A DNA stretch of 64,000 bases from contig JADZFN010000007.1 in assembly GCA_020849895.1 (NCBI GenBank), positions 1-64,000 of the forward strand, read 5' to 3'. The notes under the pieces are model-generated. The model searched no databases and had not been told where the DNA came from. It saw only the letters and a program-made list of their open reading frames with translations. This DNA is from Verrucomicrobiia bacterium (lineage in GTDB: Bacteria; Verrucomicrobiota; Verrucomicrobiia; JABWAM01). Positions 27,557 through 36,567 of the stretch are shown piece after piece (position 1 is the stretch's first letter; every line of letters starts with the position of its first letter). Made by a program: the position numbers and the translations under genes.

Positions 27557-29785
27557 ATGCTCTTTTTGTGCCTGGCTACTGGGATGGCCCGGGCGGTCAC
27601 GCTCCCTCAGGATCATCCGTATCAGAAAGTCCTTCGGGAGCATCTCGCCGCGTTCACCGAGGCGGACCTCGCCGTTGAGCGCAAGAAGTTCACGGTTGAC
27701 GAGGAGTTTCTGAAGGATGAAGAGCGCGCGTTCGAGGCGTGGCTGGCGCTCTCGGACCTGTCGCGTCCCTGTTGGGAGCGTCCGGATTTTCGGGCTCCTG
27801 CGGAGCATTATCTCCTCAAGACGATCGAGTCGCCCGAGGGACTCCGGATGAAGATCGGGCGGGGGCGCGATCTCCCTCATCCGACCTACCCGGCGTGGTG
27901 GGCCACGTGGAAGTATCCGGGCAACCCTTACCTTGGCGATAAGGCGCTTTTGCGGCGCGCGCTCGTCATGGCCATCGCGGATATGGTGGTCTACGACCGC
28001 TTTCTCGAGTCGCCGGAGGCGGAAAAGGCCATCGCGGGCCGCACCTCCTGCATCGGAGGGCATCTCCTTGCGGAGGCCTACACCTACTTCTGTGCGAAGG
28101 AACTTCTACCGGAGCCCGTTCGCAAGGCCTACGAGGAGGGAATGATCAAGATGTTCGCGCGCCTCGAGGCGAAGGGGCCCGACGGGATCAACGAGAACAT
28201 CAACGGAAAGAGCCTCGTGGGCATCGCCTATCTGACAAAGGCCGTGGCGGATCCCGCGCTCGCGCGGCGATGCGAGGCCTACGCGGAGAGGATGCTCTCC
28301 ACGAAGCAGGTCGGCATCGTGCATCCTGTCGGCGTGGTGCGCGACGCTGGCGGGATCGAGACCTCCTACAACGGGATTCTGCTCTATGATCTCGTTTGGG
28401 CGGCGCTCGCGACCGACTGGCCGATCCTGCGCGAGTCGGCGCGGGAACTGACGGCTTTCAAGGGGAAGCTCACGCTTCCCGAGCCGGACGGTGGCTACTG
28501 GTTCGGGCCGAACCATTTCAACTCGCGCGTGGGCGCAGGCGATTCCCCGAACGACCAGTGGAATGCGAGCGGGCGCGACGTCGGTCTCGCGATGCTCGAC
28601 GACGGCGCGCTCTATCTCCCCGTAAGCTACCGCCGCCTTCCCGGATCGAGGTCGCTCGATCCGCGGCCCGGCCTCGCCGAGCTGCCTCCGCTCGAGAAGA
28701 TGCAGGCCGCCTTGCGCGCGTTCGTGGAGGCGCAGAATAGGGAGACACCGTCCGGAGCGGTCGCACCGTTCCCGCTCTGGCACGAGGGCGGCATCAGTGG
28801 TCACTGGGGGCCGATGATCCCCTATGCTTCGCAGAACTATCGCCCCGGCATCTACCGGAAACTCAAGGAGTTCGAGGCGAAGAAGAGCGAGCTGCTCGTC
28901 CCCCCCGTGACTCGGACATCCTCGTTCACCGAACTCCTGCCGACCGAGGACCGGATCTTTTCGGAGGCCGATCGAAACACCTTCCTCCTCTACCGGCGGC
29001 CGTCGTTTTACGCGATGGTGTTCTCCGGGAGGCTGGGCTGGCATTCGTTCCTCAACTTCGGCGGGGGCGGGTTATCGGCGTTCTGGACGCCGGAGGGCGG
29101 CCCGATCCTCCTCGGGCGCTCCAATGGCTACGAAGGCAACCAGTGGAAAACCTTCCGCCTCTGGCCGTGCAACATGGTCGCGGGGGCGACCGCGCGGGGG
29201 GACGGCTTCTCGACCGCTCGGTTGCGCCGCGAGATTTGCAAGGTTCTCTACTGGAAGCAGGGAGAGGAGGCGGGCGCCGTCTATGGAGGAAGCCTCAACG
29301 CCTCGCTCGACGGGGGGCGGGTTTGCGAGCTCGGGAGCAAGGGAAACCTCAAGGGGGAAAACTACTTCGAGCGGACGGTGACGCTTCGGCCGCGGGGCGT
29401 CGAGATGAACGTGCTCTTCAAGTCGGATGGCGACGACCGGGTGATCGAGCTCTTCGAGGTGCTCCCCGTATTCCTCCGCGACGCGCGGCGACAGAAGGAT
29501 CTGGAACCCGCCACGATCGAGGTTCTCGCCGGGGGCGAGTGGAAGACCGTGGCGGATGCATGGACGGAGGGCGTCGAGCGCATCCGGATCCGTCGCGCGA
29601 AAGGGGGCGCGGAGATCGAACTCGACCGTCCGCGCCGGGTAAAGGCCGCCACCTCGGTCGAGGGGCTCTGGGAAACCACACGGCCTTTCGAAGTGCGCAA
29701 CCTCTACCTCGACCTGTTGGGCAAGGATGGAGAGACTCCATTCCCCTCGACAGAGATGACCTACCGGATCCTTCCCGCGCCGTAG
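27557..29785 (+). CDS. Secreted alpha/alpha-toroid polysaccharide-lyase-like protein
   Basis: A 742-residue protein. The start at 27557 gives a signal peptide (MLFLCLATGMARA); further upstream the frame is open but atypical. The first about 430 residues are helical (TYPAWWATWKYPGNPYLGDK, GGHLLAEAYTYFCAKELLP, INENINGKSLVGIAYLTK, GIETSYNGILLYDLVWAAL), then come GYWFGPNHFNSRVGAGDSPN and a C-terminal beta-sandwich (from about 520). That order resembles chondroitin/hyaluronan/xanthan lyases (PL8-like) or PL21-type enzymes, but I do not recognise the family. Asn, His and Tyr in GPNHFNSR and in ISGHWGPMIPYASQNY are possible active-site residues. It begins the three-gene plus-strand set 27557-34482. 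Confidence 0.55.
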   Translation: MLFLCLATGMARAVTLPQDHPYQKVLREHLAAFTEADLAVERKKFTVDEEFLKDEERAFEAWLALSDLSRPCWERPDFRAPAEHYLLKTIESPEGLRMKIGRGRDLPHPTYPAWWATWKYPGNPYLGDKALLRRALVMAIADMVVYDRFLESPEAEKAIAGRTSCIGGHLLAEAYTYFCAKELLPEPVRKAYEEGMIKMFARLEAKGPDGINENINGKSLVGIAYLTKAVADPALARRCEAYAERMLSTKQVGIVHPVGVVRDAGGIETSYNGILLYDLVWAALATDWPILRESARELTAFKGKLTLPEPDGGYWFGPNHFNSRVGAGDSPNDQWNASGRDVGLAMLDDGALYLPVSYRRLPGSRSLDPRPGLAELPPLEKMQAALRAFVEAQNRETPSGAVAPFPLWHEGGISGHWGPMIPYASQNYRPGIYRKLKEFEAKKSELLVPPVTRTSSFTELLPTEDRIFSEADRNTFLLYRRPSFYAMVFSGRLGWHSFLNFGGGGLSAFWTPEGGPILLGRSNGYEGNQWKTFRLWPCNMVAGATARGDGFSTARLRREICKVLYWKQGEEAGAVYGGSLNASLDGGRVCELGSKGNLKGENYFERTVTLRPRGVEMNVLFKSDGDDRVIELFEVLPVFLRDARRQKDLEPATIEVLAGGEWKTVADAWTEGVERIRIRRAKGGAEIELDRPRRVKAATSVEGLWETTRPFEVRNLYLDLLGKDGETPFPSTEMTYRILPAP

Positions 29786-29923
29786 TCCGCGAGGGAGTCC
29801 GGCGTTTTTCGAGACATTTCTCCCTCGCGCGGCATCATGCAAAAGGAGCCGACGCCGTGTTGCCGCGACGGTTCGCCTTCGACAAATCGCAGGTTGTTTC
29901 CAGGCTCGAATGATTTCCCGCGC

Positions 29924-32900
29924 GTGAAAACGTCCCTCTTGGTTCGCGTTCTGCCGTTCATCGTGATGTTTGCGCCGCCGGCGGACGTCGTCGGGTTCGC
30001 GGCCCCGATTCGGACGGTTTCAGAGGATCTCCTGGCCGAAGAACCCGAGCGCCTCTTCACGGTCGAGGGGGGCGCGTTCGAGGTTGTCGGTTCGGATGCG
30101 CAGCGGATCCTGCGCTGGAAGATCGAACCCGGCCAATCCTCGAAGCTCGCATTCAAGACGGACCATCCCGTCATGGCGCGTCTGCTCCAGCGGGACCGGA
30201 TCACGTTCGAGTTTCGCCTCGCCTCGGGCGGCATCTTCGACGTGAACCTGCTTGCCCTCGGACACGTCTCGGGCGCGCGCCGCTTCAAGGTCCACAGCTG
30301 GCAGGTCGCGCTCCAGTCGGCTCCCGTTGGCGAATGGAGGGAGCAACGTCTCGAGCTGGCGCGGCCGGACTGGCTGCCCTGGGACAATCCGGACGGTGTC
30401 GAGGCCTCCGCGTTCTTCCGCTTCGAGGGGCTCGCGCTTCCCTCGGGCGCCGTGGTCGAGTTCCGCGGTCTGCGCCTCCACCGAGACGCGCTCGCTCTGA
30501 AGCCCGATTTCGAGCCTCCGTTCACCTGGCCGATCCCGAAGATGGACGAAGACGGGAACGCCGCGTGGAGCTTTCCCGTCGCCCTGCAGAACATCTCGGG
30601 GCGGCCCGTCCAGGTCGTCGGGCGTCTGCTCTCCCGCCACGAGCGTTTCTCAGTGAAGATCGGTCCGGGTGGAGAATCCGTCCCGACAAACGCGTCGCCC
30701 GCCGGCGCGAGCGCGAAGGTGGCCGCGGCCCACGCGGCGCGCGCTGCGTTCACGGTGACGGCGACGATGTCGGCGAAGGATCTCGCCGCCTCGCCGGAGC
30801 TCTACGCCGAGACGGTGCGCCTGAGTTTCGCGCCGGAGGACGACCCGGGGGGCGAGGTCGTGTGGAGCGGCGACTTGGTGCGTCCGCTGTCGAGGGAGGT
30901 CCGTCGTCAGGTCCTCCTTACGGAGGAGCAGATGGCGCGGATCCGAAGGGGGCTCGCCGAGGGGGATGCTGCTCTCGCAAACGCGCTGGGTTGGGCGGCC
31001 ACGCGCAAGCTGGCGGACGAGTTCCTCGAGAAGAAGCTGGTCCAGATCCCCGGCGGCCACAACTGGCCGGGGTCGCCCTCTGGGGACTGGAGGCCTACCG
31101 ACACGATGCCCGAGGCGCTGAACGCGAAGACGGGAGAAAAAGAGTTCGGCGGGGAGACGGCCTCGCGCGCGTGGCTGAACTGGCTCAACACGGGCGGCGC
31201 GTGCGAAGCGCTGGCGAACGCATGGCTGTTCACAGGCGACGAGCGTTACGCGCGCAAGGCGTTCGATTTTTTCCGCCTTTACGCCCGCCAGTACACGGCG
31301 CTTCCGTGGAGCTCGCTCTACGAACCCTCGTGGAACGCGGGACCGCCCCTCCTGTCCGCTGCGCGCAACGCCACGAGCGTGGGTTACGGCGGCAACATGT
31401 ATTTCCGATGGCACTGTCGCCTCCTCTCGGCCGTGGCGGACGCGTGGACGGACGATGAGCGCCGGCTCGTCTACGAGGGATTCGTCGTCCCCTACGTCAC
31501 CGAGATGCTCAAGTTCCACGGCGGCCTGAACAACATGTCGGACATCACGAACCACAACCTCCTGCTCCTCGGTCTGGCCTTCCGCGACGCGGGCCTCGTC
31601 CGCCAGTCGTTGCGGCGTCCTTCGGGACTCCTAAACCGCGTCGCGGATTACGACGCCGACGGGTTCGGCTCCGAGTCCCGCGCCATCAACTACCACGACG
31701 CAGGTCTCGCCGAAATCCTGCCGTCGTTCGGCTACCTTATCCGCTCAGGCCTCGCGGTGGACCTCCCGAAGGACCGTCTCCTCGCCGCGGTGAAGATGCC
31801 GTACCTGCGTGCCACTCTGTCCGGCAGCGTCCCGAACGCCGGCGACTGCGGTCGAGGGGTGCGCGTGGCGTCCTCGTTTCACGCGGACCAGCTCCTTCCC
31901 CTGTTCCCTTCGGAGGAGTGGCTCTTCGACCTCGGGCGCATGAGCACGGTGGACGCGCGGCTCCGCGCCCTCGATCTGGGGCGCAGGCCCGCCCCCGAGG
32001 GCTGGAAGAAGCGGCTCGAGACGGCCCCGCGTCTGTTCCGACGGGCCGGTTTCGCGATCCTGCGAACGGGCGAGTCGCCGGAGGCGCAGGTGATGGCCAC
32101 GCTCGACTACGGGGCGAGTATTGCCCATGGGAAGCCGGACCGCTCCCAGGTCACGCTCTGGGCCTTCGGGCGCGCTCTGACCCACGGACCGGGCTCCTCT
32201 TACAACGTGGGCAGCGGCACGACGAAGCATCTCGACGCGCGTCTCGCGCGATTTACCGACCACAGCACCTCGCTCGCGAGCAACGTGATCCTCGTGGACG
32301 CGAAGAACCAGCTCCCCTGCATCGGGCGACTCCTCGCGTGGAGCGACCGCCCCGACTTTCAAGCGGTCGTGGCCCGCGTGGATGGCATCGCGCCGGGAGT
32401 CGGTCACACGCGCGGGATTGTCCTCACGGAAGGGTTGCTCCTCGTGTTCGACCGCGTCGAGAGCCACGCCGAACACACCTACGATTTCGTCTGGCACAAT
32501 TTCGGAAAGCTCACGCCCGGCGATGGCTGGACTTCCACGCCGGCCAACGCTCCACTGGGTGTCGAGGCCGACTACGACGCGCTGGTCAACCTCCTCCGTC
32601 TCGAAGGGGGCGGGCCCGTGCGATTGCGATGGGATCTTGAGGAAGCCGGCGCCTTCACGGTCGTCAAACCGGCGAAGCCTCCTCCGAGGCTCCCGGCCGT
32701 CAGCCTCGATCTCTGGCAGATGACCGTCGAGGGGGGAGACGTCTACACGGCCTCGACCGGTCTGAACAACGCCGACTTAAAGATCACCCCCGACGAGGCG
32801 CCGAGCCTCATCCACCGGGTCCGCGCGAAGGCGACGACCTTTCTCACCGTTCTCGAACCGCGCGTCGGCGGGGCTCCCGCCCGCGTCGTTTCCGTGCTCC

Positions 32901-32998
32901 GCGAGAACGAGGATGGGATGAAGATCGGCCTGCGGGATGGCAGGACTCTGTCCGTCTCCCTCGGCCGTCTCATCCAGGAGCATTCCGCGTCAAAGTGA
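29924..32998 (+). CDS. Heparinase II/III-like secreted protein
   Basis: A protein of about 1024 residues. A GTG at 29924 gives a signal-like start (VKTSLLVRVLPFIVMFAPPA); an ATG at 29837 would add 29 polar residues. An N-terminal beta domain (to about 200) is followed by an alpha/alpha toroid with ASRAWLNWLNTGGACEALAN, HGGLNNMSDITNHNLLLLG and INYHDAGLAEILP, then the heparinase II/III beta-sandwich: ATLDYGASIAHGKPDRSQV, LWAFGRALTHGPGSSYN and ASNVILVDAKNQ. In typical members these read HGHxDK and SHNTVVVDG; here Lys and Ser stand where His is usual. The enzyme would cleave uronic-acid polysaccharides in the periplasm or outside. Its stop overlaps the MFS start (GTGA). Confidence 0.75.
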   Translation: MKTSLLVRVLPFIVMFAPPADVVGFAAPIRTVSEDLLAEEPERLFTVEGGAFEVVGSDAQRILRWKIEPGQSSKLAFKTDHPVMARLLQRDRITFEFRLASGGIFDVNLLALGHVSGARRFKVHSWQVALQSAPVGEWREQRLELARPDWLPWDNPDGVEASAFFRFEGLALPSGAVVEFRGLRLHRDALALKPDFEPPFTWPIPKMDEDGNAAWSFPVALQNISGRPVQVVGRLLSRHERFSVKIGPGGESVPTNASPAGASAKVAAAHAARAAFTVTATMSAKDLAASPELYAETVRLSFAPEDDPGGEVVWSGDLVRPLSREVRRQVLLTEEQMARIRRGLAEGDAALANALGWAATRKLADEFLEKKLVQIPGGHNWPGSPSGDWRPTDTMPEALNAKTGEKEFGGETASRAWLNWLNTGGACEALANAWLFTGDERYARKAFDFFRLYARQYTALPWSSLYEPSWNAGPPLLSAARNATSVGYGGNMYFRWHCRLLSAVADAWTDDERRLVYEGFVVPYVTEMLKFHGGLNNMSDITNHNLLLLGLAFRDAGLVRQSLRRPSGLLNRVADYDADGFGSESRAINYHDAGLAEILPSFGYLIRSGLAVDLPKDRLLAAVKMPYLRATLSGSVPNAGDCGRGVRVASSFHADQLLPLFPSEEWLFDLGRMSTVDARLRALDLGRRPAPEGWKKRLETAPRLFRRAGFAILRTGESPEAQVMATLDYGASIAHGKPDRSQVTLWAFGRALTHGPGSSYNVGSGTTKHLDARLARFTDHSTSLASNVILVDAKNQLPCIGRLLAWSDRPDFQAVVARVDGIAPGVGHTRGIVLTEGLLLVFDRVESHAEHTYDFVWHNFGKLTPGDGWTSTPANAPLGVEADYDALVNLLRLEGGGPVRLRWDLEEAGAFTVVKPAKPPPRLPAVSLDLWQMTVEGGDVYTASTGLNNADLKITPDEAPSLIHRVRAKATTFLTVLEPRVGGAPARVVSVLRENEDGMKIGLRDGRTLSVSLGRLIQEHSASK

Positions 32999-34482
32999 GC
33001 GCGCCCTCCCGTCCCGCGTCGAGCGCCACGGCGGACGAGGCGGCCGCCGTGGCCGACGGGCTGTACCGTTGCGGCTCGCTGATCTACACGCGCAAGGGGC
33101 TGACCCTGCTGTTCGCGTGGCTGTTGTGGGGCGATTTCTGCTTCACGCTCATGGAGACGATCGTGCCCTCCATCCTGCCGCTGAAGCTGCGGGCGTTGGA
33201 GACGCCAAACTGGCTCATCGCGATGATCATGACGACGCTGCCGGGCGTGCTGAACACGACCATTTGCCCATGGGTGAGCTTCAAGAGCGACCGCCACCGG
33301 GGCCGATGGGGGCGACGCATCCCCTTCATCATCTCCACGCTGCCTTTTCTGACGCTCTTCCTGCTCCTGCTGGGATGGTCGGAGCACCTTGGCGCGTGGA
33401 TCCACCGCCGGTGGTTCTCGGAGGGCGGATTTCCGCCGACGACGCTCATCCTCCTGCTCATTGGAATCTTCATGGTCGGATTTCAGTTCTTCAACATGTT
33501 CGTGAATTCGGTCTTTTGGTACCTGTTCAACGACGTCGTGCCGGTGCAGTTCATGGGGCGTTTCCTGGGCCTCTTCCGTCTCGTCGCCGGAATCAAGAGC
33601 GCGCTCTACAACTTCCTGATCTTCAAGTACGCGGAAAGCCACATGCCGGAGATCTTCACCGGCGTCGCGCTCCTCTACTTCTTCGGCTTCGGGACGATGT
33701 GCCTCATGGTCAGGGAGGGCGAGTATCCGCCGCCGCCCGACCTCGGAAAGCGGCCCGGTTTTTTCGCGCAAATCCGAACCTTCGCCGTGGAGTGCTACAG
33801 CCTTCGGTTCTACTGGGACTACTACCTTTTCTGCATGCTCTGGTCGCTATCCACGTGCATCAGTACCTTCTCGATCTTTCTGCAGAAGGACGTCGGCCTC
33901 GACCTCGCGAAGATCGGCCAGATCGCTGGCGTGGCGACCGTGATCTCGATGTGTCTGACCTATCCTGCCGGCATTCTCGTGGACCGATACCATCCGCTCC
34001 GCGTCCTGCTCTGGGTCAAGGTCGTCGTGGTCACGCTGACCCCGTTCGGCCTGATCTGGCTCTTCTTCGATTTCCATCCGGACACCGTCTTCGCGATCTC
34101 GCTGAGTTTCTCGATGCTCCTGCTGCCCTTCAACGTCCTCACGGAGGCGACGAGCCTGCCCACCCAGATGCGGCTCTTCCCGAAGGAGCGGTTCGGGCAG
34201 TTCTGCTCGGCCAATGCGCTCCTCCGCGCGGCGACCGTCGTGGTCGGCGGTCTGCTCGCGGGGATGTTCCTCGATTTCACGAGATGGGCCTGCGGCGGAA
34301 GCAATTTCGGCTACCGTTTCATCCCGATGTGGACGATTCCGTGCGTCACCGGCTCACTGCTCTGTCTCATCCGCCTCTACCGTCGCTGGCAGGCTGCCGG
34401 AGGCGATCTCGGCTACCGTCCTCCGACAGTGGATTGCGCCGGTCCGCGATCCCGGCCCTCCCTTATCGCAGAGAGGGAGTGA
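32995..34482 (+). CDS. Major facilitator superfamily sugar transporter (GPH-like)
   Basis: A 495-residue protein with 12 hydrophobic segments, starting at a GTG that overlaps the previous stop. Between segments 2 and 3 lies SFKSDRHRGRWGRRIPFI (95-112), the MFS motif A in the form typical of glycoside-pentoside-hexuronide (GPH) symporters (DRxxxRWGRRRP). A second copy, YPAGILVDRYHPLR, lies in the C-terminal half. The protein should import oligosaccharides or uronides released by the lyase-like enzymes encoded just upstream, using a cation gradient. Assignment to GPH rather than another sugar MFS group is moderately supported. Confidence 0.85.
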   Translation: MSAPSRPASSATADEAAAVADGLYRCGSLIYTRKGLTLLFAWLLWGDFCFTLMETIVPSILPLKLRALETPNWLIAMIMTTLPGVLNTTICPWVSFKSDRHRGRWGRRIPFIISTLPFLTLFLLLLGWSEHLGAWIHRRWFSEGGFPPTTLILLLIGIFMVGFQFFNMFVNSVFWYLFNDVVPVQFMGRFLGLFRLVAGIKSALYNFLIFKYAESHMPEIFTGVALLYFFGFGTMCLMVREGEYPPPPDLGKRPGFFAQIRTFAVECYSLRFYWDYYLFCMLWSLSTCISTFSIFLQKDVGLDLAKIGQIAGVATVISMCLTYPAGILVDRYHPLRVLLWVKVVVVTLTPFGLIWLFFDFHPDTVFAISLSFSMLLLPFNVLTEATSLPTQMRLFPKERFGQFCSANALLRAATVVVGGLLAGMFLDFTRWACGGSNFGYRFIPMWTIPCVTGSLLCLIRLYRRWQAAGGDLGYRPPTVDCAGPRSRPSLIAERE

Positions 34483-34509
34483 ACGGCGGCGACGGGGCCG
34501 GTGACGGGC

Positions 34510-34573
34510 GCGATTCCGCGGTTGCCGGTTGATTCGCGCGGGGGTGATGCGAATGGAGGATCGCGAGTCCGCC
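34510..34573. repeat. Dispersed 64-base repeat R2, copy B
   Basis: Second copy of the R2 block (56/64 identical to 20589-20652, same orientation). It starts 28 bases after the MFS stop. It is followed after 24 bases by a queA-like fragment and then by R1 copy B. Confidence 0.85.
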
Positions 34574-34596
34574 CGAACGAGCGTCCAGGACGATCT

Positions 34597-34666
34597 CCGC
34601 CGCTTCGCCTGGAGCCTAAGCGCAGTACGCCGGACCCGCCCCGAGATTCAGGAGGAGCAACTCCGC
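34597..34666 (-). pseudogene. queA-like fragment
   Basis: About 70 bases align with an internal part of queA (18961-19029). The first 16 bases (CCGCCGCTTCGCCTGG) are identical, then there is one indel region, then about 43 bases with eight differences, all transitions. On the minus strand this encodes AELLLLNLGAGPAYCA then a stop, compared with AELLLLDPGTGPTCRA in QueA. No other part of queA is present. It is best read as a decayed partial duplicate captured between repeats R2 and R1, although convergence through a shared repeat cannot be excluded. Confidence 0.5.
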
Positions 34667-34677
34667 GATCCGCGTCA

Positions 34678-34747
34678 CAACCCGCTTTGCGTCTCGATCG
34701 GCCCTCGGGCCTTCGCCACTCTGCCACGCCGCTGCTCGTTCCGCTAG
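34678..34747. repeat. Dispersed 70-base repeat R1, copy B
   Basis: Second copy of R1 (68/70 identical to 20090-20159). Its right end TCGTTCCGCTAG overlaps the lpxD stop codon (34744-34746 on the minus strand), so the repeat lies exactly at the 3' end of lpxD and may supply its stop. Confidence 0.9.
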
Positions 34748-35808
34748 GGCTTCGTCTCCGGGCGCCGCTCCGCCATCTGTTTTTCGACCTTGCGGAGGCG
34801 TTCGATCATCTGGGGGAGGCGGCGGAGCGCCGCGTGCATCCGCAGCGCCTCGCGCTGCTCCTGGGCGGGGTAGCCGAAAACGGTTTCGCCCTTTTTCACA
34901 TCGCGAGTCACGCCGCTCTGCGCGAGCAGCGTGGCGCCGTCGCCGATGGCGATGTGGCCGACGGTGCCCACCTGCCCCGCGATGCGGACGCAGCGACCGA
35001 TCTGGGTGCTGCCCGAAATTCCCGCCTGCGCGACGATCGCCGTATCTTCCCCGACGGTCACGTTGTGGGCGATCTGCACGAGGTTGTCCACCTTCACGCC
35101 TCGCTGGATCCAGGTGCGCCCGAAGCGCCCGCGGTCCACGGTGCTGTTCGCGCCGATCTCGACGTCGTCGTCCACCTGTACGATGCCGACCTGAGGCACC
35201 TTGACGTAGCGCCCGTCCACGAACTCGTAGCCGAAGCCATCGGAGCCAATGACGACGCCCGGATGGAGGATCACGCGGTCGCCCACGAGGCAGCGTTCGC
35301 GGACGGTCACCTGCGGATAGAAGAAGCACTCGCGGCCCACGCGCGCTCCGTGGCCGAGATAACCGCCGGCGCCGATCACGGTGCCTTCGCCGATTTCGAC
35401 GTCGGCCTCGACGACGACGAAGGGCTGGATGGACACGGTCGGATGCACCTTCGCGGCGGGATCCACGACGGCGCAGGGATGGATGCCGGGGGCGCTTCGC
35501 GGCGGCGGCGGCGGCGCGAAAGTCTCAACGACGCGCATGAAGGCGGCGCCCGGTTTTTCGACTCGCAGGAGGTTGAGGCGGAGGTCGGCGGGGACGGAGG
35601 CCTCTGCGCCGAGAATCACCAGGGACGCGCGCGTCGTCGCAAGCAACGGCGCATAACGCGGGTCTTCGAGGTAGCTGATCCGGCCCGCCACGGCATCGCG
35701 GAGCCCCGCGATGCCGGTCAGAACGACGGTGGGATCGCCTTCGAGTCGGCCGCCGACGAGGTCGGCGACCTCGCGGGCGGTCATGGAACGCGGTTCGGAG
35801 GCTGCCAT
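34744..35808 (-). CDS. lpxD: UDP-3-O-acyl-glucosamine N-acyltransferase
   Basis: A 354-residue enzyme of lipid A synthesis that adds the second, N-linked 3-hydroxyacyl chain to UDP-3-O-acyl-GlcN. The N-terminal uridine-binding domain (LVGGRLEGDPTVVLTGIAGL, ISYLEDPRYAPLL) is followed by a left-handed beta-helix of hexapeptide repeats; the catalytic His is His248 in NLVQIAHNVTVGED. Members end with a helical tail, here QMIERLRKVEKQMAE. The start may be ATG 35808 or 35784. It is the last gene of the rplI-dnaB-bamA-ompH-lpxD run, and the usual fabZ is not next to it. Confidence 0.95.
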   Translation of the reverse strand: MAASEPRSMTAREVADLVGGRLEGDPTVVLTGIAGLRDAVAGRISYLEDPRYAPLLATTRASLVILGAEASVPADLRLNLLRVEKPGAAFMRVVETFAPPPPPRSAPGIHPCAVVDPAAKVHPTVSIQPFVVVEADVEIGEGTVIGAGGYLGHGARVGRECFFYPQVTVRERCLVGDRVILHPGVVIGSDGFGYEFVDGRYVKVPQVGIVQVDDDVEIGANSTVDRGRFGRTWIQRGVKVDNLVQIAHNVTVGEDTAIVAQAGISGSTQIGRCVRIAGQVGTVGHIAIGDGATLLAQSGVTRDVKKGETVFGYPAQEQREALRMHAALRRLPQMIERLRKVEKQMAERRPETKP

Positions 35809-35893
35809 ATCGGGATCGCGCGCGGTGGATCGCCGCAAAAAATCGTCGGCGCGGGCGCTCCGCCCACACCGGCAAACCGTCCCCGGGAAAAGA

Positions 35894-36502
35894 TCACTTC
35901 TTCTTGTCGGCGGCGGGCGCCGCGGCGCCGCCTGGGGGCGCGGACTTGTTCAATTCCTTGACCACGGAAGCGGTGATATCGAGCGTGTCCTGCACGTAGA
36001 GGAAGGCGGAGACGCCGCTGAGAGTATTGCCGGTCTTGTCCACGACGAGGTTGTAGCCGTCGCGTTTGGCGATGTCCTGGACGACTTTGATGATCTCATC
36101 CACGATGGCGCCGCGGACGCGGCCCTGCTGCTCGCGGAGCTCGCGCTCGCGGTTGTTCTTCATCTCGTTGAGCGTCTGCGCGAGCAGGCGGAACTCGGTG
36201 AGCTTGGCGTCGCGGAGCTTGCGTTTTTCGGAACGCTTCTCGTCGTTGAACGCGGGATTCTCAGCGTCCTCTTCGAGTTTGCGTCCGTCCTCCTGGAGCT
36301 TTTGCAGCTCGGCGGCGCGCTCCTTGAGCTCCTTTTCGTAGCCGGCGGCGCGCTCCTTGAGCTCGCCCTCGGCCTTCTTGGTCTTGTAGTACTCGGCGAA
36401 GATCTTGCTCATGTCCACAGCGCCGATCTTGATCTGTTGGGCGGACGCGAAGACGGGAAACGCGAGCGCAAGGACGAGAGAGAGAACGAGGGGATTCATC
36501 AT
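35894..36502 (-). CDS. OmpH/Skp-family periplasmic chaperone
   Basis: A 202-residue protein with a signal peptide (MMNPLVLSLVLALAFPVFAS-AQ) followed by IKIGAVDMSKIFAEYYKTKK, the typical Skp opening, and a long charged coiled coil (about 45-140) that forms the tentacles of the trimer. It keeps outer-membrane beta-barrel proteins soluble on their way to BamA. The C-terminal PPGGAAAPAADKKK tail is low-complexity. Two adjacent ATG codons (36502, 36499) are possible starts. Its own promoter can be seen at 36522-36550, between bamA and this gene. Confidence 0.9.
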   Translation of the reverse strand: MMNPLVLSLVLALAFPVFASAQQIKIGAVDMSKIFAEYYKTKKAEGELKERAAGYEKELKERAAELQKLQEDGRKLEEDAENPAFNDEKRSEKRKLRDAKLTEFRLLAQTLNEMKNNRERELREQQGRVRGAIVDEIIKVVQDIAKRDGYNLVVDKTGNTLSGVSAFLYVQDTLDITASVVKELNKSAPPGGAAAPAADKKK

Positions 36503-36521
36503 GTTTTGGAGGGAAGACGTA

Positions 36522-36550
36522 TCCTTAAGGGAAGTGTCGGGCGCTGTCAA
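36522..36550 (-). promoter_or_regulatory. Sigma70-type promoter for ompH-lpxD
   Basis: On the minus strand TTGACA (plus 36545-36550) is followed after exactly 17 bases by TAAGGA (plus 36522-36527). The -35 box is perfect. The predicted start would be near 36515, leaving a leader of about 13 bases. Confidence 0.6.
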
Positions 36551-36567
36551 CGCGCGAACCGCAGCTT

